A DNA stretch of 28,614 nt from Microcystis aeruginosa W13-11 (lineage in GTDB: Bacteria; Cyanobacteriota; Cyanobacteriia; Cyanobacteriales; Microcystaceae): NCBI GenBank assembly GCA_009995705.1, contig JAADBR010000109.1:1-28614 (forward strand), given 5' to 3'. How positions within the stretch are numbered: position 1 is the first letter of the stretch; each line of letters opens with the position of its first letter. A program made the translations under genes and the position numbers. Below are positions 1 to 11,908 of the stretch, piece after piece. The notes beneath the pieces were generated by a model that saw only the letters and a list, made by a program, of their open reading frames with translations, was not told the DNA's origin and searched no databases.

Positions 1-383
1 TGCTTTACTGTTTCTCAAATGCCTTTTTTCGCTCCTTATGTTTATTTTTATGCTCACTTTGATTTTTTCTCTCCGTAATTTCTCTCTGTGACAGCTTAGG
101 GTGCGGAATGTGGGCTTAAATGATGACAAATGTATCAGCAGCTGCCCGTAAGCATCCCACCGAAAATGCGCTCCGGGGTTTGGGGGCGGCACTTCGACAC
201 GCTCAGTGACCGCGCCACGCCCCCAACGGGGGTTTTGGGGGGTAGAACCCCCCAAAAGCTTGGATTGAGTAATAAAATCGAAAGTAACGCCCGACTTTAG
301 CCGAGAGTTTCCCCTTAAAAATCCCAACTTAGTAGATTTACAAAAATGAGATGCACCCGAAAACCGTTTTCAAACGGGTTTCT
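1..383. repeat. Repeat-rich intergenic region without a gene
   Basis: No coding region is supported here. The stretch holds a GC-rich dispersed-repeat patch (about 170-257) in otherwise AT-rich DNA. Within it are a short C5/G5 hairpin near 219-232 and a perfect hairpin at 233-257, with TTTTGGGGGG and CCCCCCAAAA arms of 10 bp and a TAGAA loop. The phrase around 189-212 resembles an intergenic repeat I associate with Microcystis-type genomes; that is from memory, not a search. No T-run follows the 233-257 hairpin on either strand, so it is not a clear intrinsic terminator. Confidence 0.6.
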
Positions 384-394
384 TCAAGAAACCC
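376..394. repeat. Palindrome overlapping the methyltransferase stop codon
   Basis: GGGTTTCTT (376-384) and AAGAAACCC (386-394) form a perfect 9-bp stem around one base. The minus-strand stop codon at 384-386 lies inside it. On the plus strand it is followed by ATTTTTT (395-401), the shape of a rho-independent terminator for plus-strand transcription, but no plus-strand gene precedes it. The core recurs in the hairpin at 28501-28533, so it is more likely a dispersed palindromic repeat that landed at the gene's 3' end. Confidence 0.55.
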
Positions 395-1418
395 ATTTTT
401 TAACGCATTCAATAATGCAAATATCTTCTTGAGTTGGAATAATTCGATTTAATTTTAATCCCGCTTGACTCAACAATTCCTCAAATTCTTCTGCGGTTCT
501 TTCCTTACCTCCCGGACACATAACTAACATATTTAGGTCTAACATTTTAGCGGCCGAAGGATTATTACCCGAAGGAACAACCATTTCCAAGACTAAAACT
601 TTCCCATCGCTATCTAAAGCTTGACAACAGTTTTTCAAAATAGCAATCGCTCGTCGATCATCCCAATCATGAATAATATGTTTTAATAAATAGCCATCTC
701 CTCCCGATGGTACGGATTCAAAAAAATTACCGCCAACGGTTTGACAACGATGGAGAATCCCGTGTTTTTCTAAAGTGGGTTGACAATGGGAAATTACATA
801 TTCTTCATCAAAAAGAATTCCTTTGAGGTGGGGATATTGCTCTAGGATTGTCCCCAACATCTCACCGTATCCCCCACCTACATCTACTAGGGTTTGAAAT
901 TCCGAGAAATCATACACAGCTAAAATAGCCTTCTCCTCCGAAAAAGAAAAACTATTCATCGACTGTTCAAAAATCTCGGCATCTAGCGGATGGGTTTGAA
1001 AATATTCAAAGACTCCCATCCCAAAGACATCATCAAAAGATGGTTGTCCCGTTTTAATACTATGTAACACATTTCCCCAGGCTTGATAATGGGGGGCTTC
1101 TCCTAACATAATTGCTGTCGCTTTTACTGACCGGGGATGGTCACTAGATAAATGTTCGGCTAAGGGAGTTAGTATAAACTGTTGAGATTCAGTCTCTTGA
1201 AAAATTCCTACACTAGCTAATGCTCGCATCAGTCGGTATAAAGCAGCAGGATTAGTCTCAGTTAGGGAGGCCAATTCTTGACAAGATTTCGCTCCTTTGC
1301 TTAAATGCTCGGCTAGACTTAATTTAGCCGCAGCATAGATGGCCTGAGATAGCCAATAACCCGAAACCATTTGGGTTAATTGAAGATGAAGAGGGAGTTC
1401 AGGTAAGGACATAAGCAA
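384..1418 (-). CDS. SAM-dependent O-methyltransferase (plant/bacterial small-molecule OMT type)
   Basis: A 344-residue cytosolic enzyme expected to move a methyl group from S-adenosylmethionine to a hydroxyl of a small molecule; the substrate cannot be read from the sequence. The N-terminal ~100 residues look like the winged-helix dimerisation domain of acetylserotonin/hydroxyneurosporene-type OMTs (SQAIYAAAKLSLAEHL, then LYRLMRALASVGIF). The Rossmann SAM-binding motif is LVDVGGGYGEML near residue 176. HIIHDWDD near residue 248 carries the usual catalytic histidine, and length is normal for the family. The C-terminal codons overlap a palindromic repeat, so the last residues may not be ancestral. 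The start is only about 64 bp beyond the far end of the CRISPR array on the same strand, and no strong ribosome-binding site is visible. Confidence 0.85.
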   Translation of the reverse strand: MLMSLPELPLHLQLTQMVSGYWLSQAIYAAAKLSLAEHLSKGAKSCQELASLTETNPAALYRLMRALASVGIFQETESQQFILTPLAEHLSSDHPRSVKATAIMLGEAPHYQAWGNVLHSIKTGQPSFDDVFGMGVFEYFQTHPLDAEIFEQSMNSFSFSEEKAILAVYDFSEFQTLVDVGGGYGEMLGTILEQYPHLKGILFDEEYVISHCQPTLEKHGILHRCQTVGGNFFESVPSGGDGYLLKHIIHDWDDRRAIAILKNCCQALDSDGKVLVLEMVVPSGNNPSAAKMLDLNMLVMCPGGKERTAEEFEELLSQAGLKLNRIIPTQEDICIIECVKKWVS

Positions 1419-1482
1419 CTTTTGTGGGAATATAATTAAACATTACCATATAGGATAAGCTGCCCGCGCATTTAAATCGTCT

Positions 1483-1519
1483 GTTGAGATTCAGCTAATG
1501 TCTAAGCGCTAGTAGAGAG
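1483..1519 (-). repeat. Degenerate trailer-end CRISPR repeat
   Basis: Aligned to the plus-strand repeat, this 37-bp stretch keeps GTT, ATTCA, TAAT, TCT, AGCG and AGTAGAG in order, with a CT insertion and several substitutions. It is separated from the first exact repeat by exactly 36 bp (1520-1555), a normal spacer length. It is therefore best read as the oldest, decayed repeat with one extra ancient spacer. Confidence 0.75.
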
Positions 1520-4371
1520 TTATCGCTACAAGTGCAGTAAAAAATTAGCCGAAAAGTTTCCATTCAATTAATTTCTCTAGCGAGTAGAGGGTTAAACCAT
1601 GATTGAAGTTATCAATGGGAAACAGTTCGTTTCCATTCAATTAATTTCTCTAGCGAGTAGAGGGAAAGCATATATCTAGAATTAAACGAAGAATTGTCCA
1701 AGTTTCCATTCAATTAATTTCTCTAGCGAGTAGAGGGGATTTAACAGATTGGTTTTACAGTGAAGACCCTGATAGTTTCCATTCAATTAATTTCTCTAGC
1801 GAGTAGAGGGGCCAGAATTAAGGCTGGAGCCAACGTCAATTCTTACGTTTCCATTCAATTAATTTCTCTAGCGAGTAGAGGGTTTTAAGAAAAAAAATAC
1901 AATTGCTCTACTTTTTCTGTTTCCATTCAATTAATTTCTCTAGCGAGTAGAGGGTTGATTAATGATCAGGTAGCATTATTACAGCGAAAGTTTCCATTCA
2001 ATTAATTTCTCTAGCGAGTAGAGGGTGAATCAGAGAGTGTTTTTAGTAATTCTGGGGATTATATTTGTTTCCATTCAATTAATTTCTCTAGCGAGTAGAG
2101 GGTTGGAGAATTTAAGCAAAAAGTAGCTGTAGCTTAGGGTTTCCATTCAATTAATTTCTCTAGCGAGTAGAGGGGGCATCAGTCCAACAGTGCCATGTCG
2201 ACTGACAAATTTGTTTCCATTCAATTAATTTCTCTAGCGAGTAGAGGGATTCCTTGCGCTTGCCAATACCGAATCGTGCGATCTGGAGTTTCCATTCAAT
2301 TAATTTCTCTAGCGAGTAGAGGGACCAATGACAAATATCTCGCTATGCAGCTCTTTGGGTTTCCATTCAATTAATTTCTCTAGCGAGTAGAGGGCTCCAG
2401 ATATTCAAGCTTCGGGAACAATCCGACTAACCGTTTCCATTCAATTAATTTCTCTAGCGAGTAGAGGGCTCGGTATAGCCGCTCTTTATCATCCCAAAAA
2501 ATAGGGTTTCCATTCAATTAATTTCTCTAGCGAGTAGAGGGTTCCATTGGCAAATATTAACTTAAGCAGTTTCACTAGCTTGTTTCCATTCAATTAATTT
2601 CTCTAGCGAGTAGAGGGGCCTTGCCTACTCATGCTCAGATTCATTTTTGGATGTTGTTTCCATTCAATTAATTTCTCTAGCGAGTAGAGGGCTTGCTGAT
2701 TGCGGCGGGGTTTCCTCGGTTGCCTAAAGCGTTTCCATTCAATTAATTTCTCTAGCGAGTAGAGGGAATTTTACTACCAATGGAAGCAAGATTGCTTGAA
2801 GTTGGTTTCCATTCAATTAATTTCTCTAGCGAGTAGAGGGTATTTTAATGGCTTCAGTCAATTTTCAGAGAATGATAGTTTCCATTCAATTAATTTCTCT
2901 AGCGAGTAGAGGGTTTTGCCGTTAATTCCGGAAGCTTGCAGATTAATTTCGTTTCCATTCAATTAATTTCTCTAGCGAGTAGAGGGATCGTTTCAAAAAC
3001 AGTAAAATCAATCGGCTGTTTGGTTTCCATTCAATTAATTTCTCTAGCGAGTAGAGGGAGGATAACAGGTAACTGTCAAGTTGTATTAGTTCACGTTTCC
3101 ATTCAATTAATTTCTCTAGCGAGTAGAGGGAAATTTCCCCTTGTTTAGGCGGATCAATGTCTAAATACTGTTTCCATTCAATTAATTTCTCTAGCGAGTA
3201 GAGGGTATTTAGACGCTTTAAGCCGCAACGGTCATCATAGTATTGTTTCCATTCAATTAATTTCTCTAGCGAGTAGAGGGCCTTTATTGTACAAAGCAGT
3301 TCCAGGTCAGGCTTTAAGTTTCCATTCAATTAATTTCTCTAGCGAGTAGAGGGTAGAGACAATTCCACTCACGGCAGTAGCCTGCAATGTTTCCATTCAA
3401 TTAATTTCTCTAGCGAGTAGAGGGCGTATGAAAATGAACGTGACTGGCAAGCAAATACAAAAGTTTCCATTCAATTAATTTCTCTAGCGAGTAGAGGGTT
3501 AGTGCAGGTTTTCCTTGTATTAAATGAATACCAGTCATGTTTCCATTCAATTAATTTCTCTAGCGAGTAGAGGGATTGTGGCGGACGCTACTACGAGATT
3601 CCTTCTAATGAGTTTCCATTCAATTAATTTCTCTAGCGAGTAGAGGGACGAAATCCCTTCTAACGAACCTACGGACGATTTTAGTTTCCATTCAATTAAT
3701 TTCTCTAGCGAGTAGAGGGAAAGACAACCACCTAGAGGAGCAAAAGCAGTTGCAAGTTTCCATTCAATTAATTTCTCTAGCGAGTAGAGGGACTTAAAAT
3801 TACAAAAGACAATCGTAACAAAGCTAAGATTGTTTCCATTCAATTAATTTCTCTAGCGAGTAGAGGGAAAAATTTAAGAAAATTTGGCTAAACTCCCACA
3901 TTGGTTTCCATTCAATTAATTTCTCTAGCGAGTAGAGGGGGTTTCAGCTATTTGCTGTGTGATATTTGCAATAGCTGTTTCCATTCAATTAATTTCTCTA
4001 GCGAGTAGAGGGAAACTACTATTATATGATAATAGTCTTTTCCCTAAAGTTTCCATTCAATTAATTTCTCTAGCGAGTAGAGGGTCAGGAACCAATCGAA
4101 GGGGCAATAAAAGCTATGGAGTTTCCATTCAATTAATTTCTCTAGCGAGTAGAGGGATGGTTTGAGGAAAATCTTTCCGAGTATGCTGAGGAGTTTCCAT
4201 TCAATTAATTTCTCTAGCGAGTAGAGGGATACCCCTCTTTTAGGGATACTTAAAAGCGTCAGGTGTTTCCATTCAATTAATTTCTCTAGCGAGTAGAGGG
4301 AGTCGCCGGGTATATCATTGGCACGGTACTCAATTGTTTCCATTCAATTAATTTCTCTAGCGAGTAGAGGG
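1483..4371 (-). CRISPR. CRISPR array, 39 exact 36-bp repeats plus one degenerate terminal repeat
   Basis: Exact repeats start at 1556, 1629, 1702 and so on to 4336, 39 in all by hand count, each 36 bp, separated by 38 spacers of 35-41 bp. On the plus strand the repeat begins GTTTCCATTC and ends GAGTAGAGGG. Read on the minus strand it has a CTCTA/TAGAG stem-loop in its 5' half and ends TGAATGGAAAC, similar to the 3' end of repeats that supply crRNA 5' tags. At 1483-1519 lies a decayed repeat, then 36 bp, then the first exact repeat; decay marks the trailer end. With the minus-strand promoter at 4435-4463 this fixes transcription right to left, so the newest spacers are near 4335. The linked effector genes are type III-B. 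Confidence 0.98.
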
Positions 4372-4418
4372 AGCCGGTGGGCAAACGTCCGAACAGGATT
4401 GAGATTCACAAAGCCAGT

Positions 4419-4456
4419 TGCGACCGATAGTTTAATTATAGCTAGATACGGTCGCA
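4419..4456. promoter_or_regulatory. Inverted repeat around the leader -10 box, candidate operator
   Basis: TGCGACCG (4419-4426) and CGGTCGCA (4449-4456) are perfect inverted copies, separated by 22 bp that contain the TATAAT box and the expected start point. A dimeric regulator bound here would block initiation. The WYL regulator at 6329 is the obvious candidate, but that link is inference. Confidence 0.45.
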
Positions 4457-4463
4457 CCGTCAA
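4435..4463 (-). promoter_or_regulatory. Leader promoter driving the pre-crRNA
   Basis: On the minus strand TTGACG (4458-4463) is followed after exactly 17 bases by a perfect TATAAT (4435-4440). This is a near-consensus housekeeping sigma-factor promoter pointing into the array. Position, orientation and spacing all agree with the repeat-based direction call. Confidence 0.8.
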
Positions 4464-4568
4464 CCCCATAAACCCCAAAATTCTTATCCTGTGGTAGATC
4501 GAGGGATTTTACCAGAAATCGAGGTTATCTGCTCCCAGCCCTATCCGTCGCTAGTCGATGATACCGAA

Positions 4569-4847
4569 TCAGATGATCGTAGAACTTGGCGGTTTAGTTA
4601 GCGGGACACCGCCTAAAGTCTCTATTTGTGCTAAAGTATGGCCAGAGATGGGGTAAAATCGAATACTATCCTCGTTTTCTTTGATTTGCTTTTGCAGGCG
4701 TTCTCTTAACTGATTGTATAGAGATTTGCTTAAAACACACTCGAAAACTGAATACTGAACCCGTTGGCCGTATCCTTCCAGCAAATCAGCCACTTTTTTA
4801 CGCCTTTTATCGCAGGGAATATCATAGGCAATAACGTAAAATAACAT
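4569..4847 (-). CDS. cas2: CRISPR-associated endonuclease Cas2
   Basis: A 92-residue protein of normal Cas2 length with the ferredoxin-like start FYVIAYDIP; the metal-binding aspartate is D9. The segment RVQYSVFECVL is the typical second conserved block. Cas2 forms the core of the Cas1-Cas2 spacer-integration complex. The gene is immediately downstream of cas1 on the same strand (2-bp gap) and upstream of the leader and array, as expected for an adaptation module serving this array. Confidence 0.97.
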   Translation of the reverse strand: MLFYVIAYDIPCDKRRKKVADLLEGYGQRVQYSVFECVLSKSLYNQLRERLQKQIKENEDSIRFYPISGHTLAQIETLGGVPLTKPPSSTII

Positions 4848-4849
4848 GA

Positions 4850-5842
4850 TTAGCGGATCAAATGAGGCTGATACCCATTACCGGGGGAATAAACAAAGGA
4901 TTTAAAGCGTTTAACCTGTTGGTATAACAAATCCCAGCGCGGTTGTTTTTCCTCTTCGCCGGATTGTACTTCTTCTTCCATTTGCTGAACAAAAGCTCTT
5001 AACATTTTTTTTCGCCCGGAACTATTTAAATAACAGCCCCCATTTCGATAATCAAAATCTTCTAGAACACTGATCACACTTCGATTAACAAGATACAACA
5101 TCAAAGAATCGATAATCGGTGCGCGAAATTCCTCGATTAAATCGGAAGCTAAGGCAGCGTGACGTTCCGAACTTTGATGCAAACAAGCATCATAGGGATC
5201 GAGTCCTTGCAGCTCGATTAAAGCCAGCAAATGGTTCCATAGTACCTGATAACCGAAACTCAAAATCCCATTGACCGGATTACCCGGGGGGCGACGGGAA
5301 CGACCTAAAAAGGTGAAATCAGGATTGATTAAACAGTCTCCCAACGCCGAAAAATAACTGTGAGCTGCCGCTCCCTCAAAACCGATCAGACGATCGATAC
5401 TCTGGGCCTGGGCCGACTGTTCGATCAAATACTCGATACTTTGAATCGATCGAGCCATATTATCCGTTCCCCTTTTCCTCTGTTGTCGGAGCAAAATAAC
5501 CCGACTATTTTTTAATTTCGCCCCCACGATCGCCCTAGCTACTATTAATCGATCGCTCGCGCTCAACTGCTGCTGATAACGACTTAGATAACGATAACCC
5601 CGATCGATCGAGATCGAGCGCCCGTAACAATAACCCATGCGTGACAGATAAACGATCGGGATATTTTTCCTTAAACAAGCGCGGATCGCCTCCGTCGTCA
5701 TTTGAGACTTGCCAAAAATTAAAACCTGTTCCACCAGAGGTAATTGTACCGACCCCAGAACCTGCCCTTCTCGTTTAACCAGAAGGTTTTCCCCCTTGAC
5801 AGACACATAACAACCCTGTTGGGAAACATACAGACATCTCAT
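4850..5842 (-). CDS. cas1: CRISPR-associated integrase Cas1
   Basis: A 330-residue Cas1, the integrase that inserts new spacers at the leader end of the array. The catalytic triad is visible: E156 in GFEGAAAHSYF, H222 in DACLHQ and D234 in LASDLIEEFRAPI. The N-terminal beta domain starts MRCLYVSQQGCYV. Length and motifs are intact, so adaptation is likely functional. No reverse-transcriptase or Cas6 fusion is attached, unlike some cyanobacterial type III Cas1 proteins. It lies between csx18 (13-bp gap) and cas2 on the minus strand, probably one transcript. Confidence 0.97.
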   Translation of the reverse strand: MRCLYVSQQGCYVSVKGENLLVKREGQVLGSVQLPLVEQVLIFGKSQMTTEAIRACLRKNIPIVYLSRMGYCYGRSISIDRGYRYLSRYQQQLSASDRLIVARAIVGAKLKNSRVILLRQQRKRGTDNMARSIQSIEYLIEQSAQAQSIDRLIGFEGAAAHSYFSALGDCLINPDFTFLGRSRRPPGNPVNGILSFGYQVLWNHLLALIELQGLDPYDACLHQSSERHAALASDLIEEFRAPIIDSLMLYLVNRSVISVLEDFDYRNGGCYLNSSGRKKMLRAFVQQMEEEVQSGEEEKQPRWDLLYQQVKRFKSFVYSPGNGYQPHLIR

Positions 5843-5855
5843 CTGGATACCTCCC

Positions 5856-6134
5856 TCACTCGTCCCGTCTTCTTTCGATCGAGCGATTGGCTTCTCGATG
5901 GGTGAATCTGTATGTTTCTCTCATACTATCTGGTAATCGATCTCGCCAGAGCCAGATCACCACTCGATCGCCGAGAGAAACTACAATAAATGTGGAAAGC
6001 GTGATCAGGGCCGTGTTCACAATCACTGCCAGTAGTCCTAAAGGTGCGATTAAGAGGATAACCAGCGTAATTGTTCCATTAACGCCCGATACCGCACAAT
6101 TCCGAATGAAAGCATTCCTTTTGGATATATACAT
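5856..6134 (-). CDS. csx18: Csx18-like CRISPR-associated small membrane protein
   Basis: A 92-residue protein with a short basic N-terminus, then two closely spaced hydrophobic segments (about residues 20-40 and 42-60, including TLVILLIAPLGLLAVIVNTA), and a charged, arginine-rich C-terminus. This architecture and the block NGTITLVILLIAPLGL match my memory of the Csx18 family found beside cyanobacterial adaptation genes; its function is unknown. It is the first gene of a minus-strand csx18-cas1-cas2 set. An alternative reading is an unrelated small membrane protein, but position favours Csx18. Confidence 0.75.
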   Translation of the reverse strand: MYISKRNAFIRNCAVSGVNGTITLVILLIAPLGLLAVIVNTALITLSTFIVVSLGDRVVIWLWRDRLPDSMRETYRFTHREANRSIERRRDE

Positions 6135-6328
6135 AACCTTTTTTTCCTAGATAGAGAGCCGCACTCCCTACCACGATAGCCCTAAATATCTCGTAAATAC
6201 CCTAAAAAGCCAATAATTTAACCCCTCGATCGAGCGGCTAATTTTTCCAGTCCTGATCGGATTTTCTAGCCATCGGGGTGAAGTAAATTGATATTGGCTT
6301 TCCCCTTGACTGAACCGATTGCATCTGT
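6135..6328. promoter_or_regulatory. Divergent control region between csx18 and the WYL regulator
   Basis: This 194-bp spacer separates the minus-strand adaptation genes from the plus-strand regulator and effector operon, so it must contain promoters in both directions. I see no convincing -35/-10 pair and no strong ribosome-binding site before 6329. The leader inverted-repeat core TGCGACCG is not present. Confidence 0.3.
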
Positions 6329-7582
6329 ATGACTCAGCCCCCCAAATCCCCTAGGGAAAGAACACTGCGTGAACGAGATAGTCGCGAGTTCCAGCGACTT
6401 ATGCTCCTGATCGCCACCCTCGTCCGACACCCCGGAGTCGGTTATCAAACCCTCGATCCCTCGGAAAATTACCATTCGGGGAAAGATCACAACGCATTAA
6501 CAGAAGTACAGGAACGGGTGAGAGAACTCGCCGCCACCCTCGCCCTCGGTTGGCCCGCGGAATATCCCTCCATTGCCACCCTGAGAAAAGACATAACGAC
6601 CCTACGGGATTACAAAATTCTCGATCGCCACATCTATCGCTGGGGGTATTATCTCGGCACCGGCGTTATGAGTCCCGACGAACTTAAAATCGCCTTTGAT
6701 GCACTCCGCTCCCGGGCCCTCTATCAGGGTGATCCGAGAATCCGTCAGGTCTATCACCAACTCGATCGCCGTCTTCAAGGGTTTACACTCGGCTCCCGGG
6801 CTGACTTTCTCTATCCCGTCTGGGAACAACTCGATCGCTCGATCAACTATACCGATCCGGAAGAGATGATGGAACGGGGAAAATATCGCCAAACTTTATA
6901 CGAGAAAATCGACACCCTAGAACAGGCCATTGTCCGGGGAGAGGTAATCGAGATCGCCCGACCGATCGATCCCTATCAAAAGAAATTTACCGGGCCCTTC
7001 CCGATCTATCCCCTCCAGCTAATTTACCGTGACATTGGCTGGTATCTCCTCTATGAAACCTATCCCGATGGCTGTCTGGCCATCGGCCGCCTCAATCGTT
7101 TCGCCGGTCATTGTCGAATCCTCCCAGAACCCTCTCGCTCCCTCGAAGAACAGCGCCACAGCCTCAATAATGCCCACAAACTGATTAAAAATGGCTGGGG
7201 CTTGAATTTGGGGGATTTAGCAGCGCAAAAATTGGAATTAGCGGCACAATTAACCCTAATTACCGTTAAAGTTCGCTTTTTTCATCCTGTGAGTTACTTT
7301 ATCCGGGAGGGAGAAGCACGTCACCCCCGGCAGCAGTTGACAAATCCCCAGATCGACCCGCAGACGAAAATCCTTAACTCGATCGATTACCACATCGCTC
7401 TCCCGTCCCGTTCCCTGGAAGAATTTCTCTGGTGGGTACAGCGCTATCTCGAACAGGCCCAGATTCTCTCTCCCCCAGAAATGGCGGAAAAACACCGGCG
7501 ATCGGCGCAAATGTTGGTCGATCGATATTCTCCCCCAACAGACGATAATCATAGTAAAAAATTCATACCACCAGAAACTTAG
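6329..7582 (+). CDS. WYL-domain transcriptional regulator of the CRISPR locus
   Basis: A 417-residue protein, probably a DNA-binding repressor or activator. Residues ~15-110 look like a winged helix-turn-helix region (EFQRLMLLIATLVRHPG; YPSIATLRKDITTLRDYKIL). The middle and C-terminal parts resemble WYL ligand-sensing regulators (PLQLIYRDIGWYLLYE; AIGRLNRFAG), including the WYL-like core GWYLL. WYL proteins sit beside many cyanobacterial cas operons, and Sll7009 of Synechocystis 6803 is a reported negative regulator of its CRISPR1 array. Here the gene lies between the adaptation module and the effector operon, 117 bp before cas10. The start is uncertain because no good ribosome-binding site precedes it. 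Confidence 0.8.
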   Translation: MTQPPKSPRERTLRERDSREFQRLMLLIATLVRHPGVGYQTLDPSENYHSGKDHNALTEVQERVRELAATLALGWPAEYPSIATLRKDITTLRDYKILDRHIYRWGYYLGTGVMSPDELKIAFDALRSRALYQGDPRIRQVYHQLDRRLQGFTLGSRADFLYPVWEQLDRSINYTDPEEMMERGKYRQTLYEKIDTLEQAIVRGEVIEIARPIDPYQKKFTGPFPIYPLQLIYRDIGWYLLYETYPDGCLAIGRLNRFAGHCRILPEPSRSLEEQRHSLNNAHKLIKNGWGLNLGDLAAQKLELAAQLTLITVKVRFFHPVSYFIREGEARHPRQQLTNPQIDPQTKILNSIDYHIALPSRSLEEFLWWVQRYLEQAQILSPPEMAEKHRRSAQMLVDRYSPPTDDNHSKKFIPPET

Positions 7583-7593
7583 ACAGGATAAGC

Positions 7594-7623
7594 TTTTGAA
7601 GCTTTTTAGAAAAATCTTCAAAA
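7594..7623. promoter_or_regulatory. Inverted repeat upstream of cas10 (terminator or operator)
   Basis: TTTTGAAG (7594-7601) and CTTCAAAA (7616-7623) are perfect inverted 8-mers with a 14-base loop, just after the regulator stop codon. No T-run follows, so it is a weak terminator candidate. It could equally be a binding site controlling cas10. Confidence 0.35.
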
Positions 7624-7699
7624 TATCGTGTTATCTCTAGAGGTTCCTAAGGCATATTGATATACTGAGAACATCGGTCAGCAAGGAGTTGAGGCGTTT

Positions 7700-11886
<4,187 letters not shown>

Positions 11887-11908
11887 CTATAAAGGAGAAT
11901 AATTAATC

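Larger units (their letters stand above)
4372..4568 (-). promoter_or_regulatory. CRISPR leader region between cas2 and the array
   Basis: This 197-bp gene-free stretch separates the first leader-proximal repeat from the cas2 stop codon. It holds the array promoter (4435-4463) and an inverted repeat around the -10 box. With initiation near 4428, about 55 bases of leader RNA precede the first repeat. No open reading frame or second repeat copy is seen in it. Confidence 0.8.

Noticed and set aside
2936..4343. Open reading frames encoding repeated VSIQLISLASRG or LYSLEKLIEWK units on both strands
   Set aside because: They are translations of the CRISPR repeats, whose spacing happens to keep frames open. 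They are not proteins.
4372..4568. A tracr-like or anti-repeat RNA in the leader
   Set aside because: No segment complementary or similar to the repeat was found there, and type III systems do not need one.
5887..6150. 87-residue plus-strand ORF opposite csx18
   Set aside because: Antisense shadow of the Csx18-like gene, with no ribosome-binding site or recognisable domain.
6266..7621. Minus-strand ORFs opposite the WYL regulator
   Set aside because: Shadows of a well-supported plus-strand gene, with no domain content.
7660..7685. Possible second copy of the leader operator near CGGTCAGCA (7675-7683) upstream of cas10
   Set aside because: It matches CGGTCGCA only with an insertion and has no inverted partner. 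The resemblance is likely chance.
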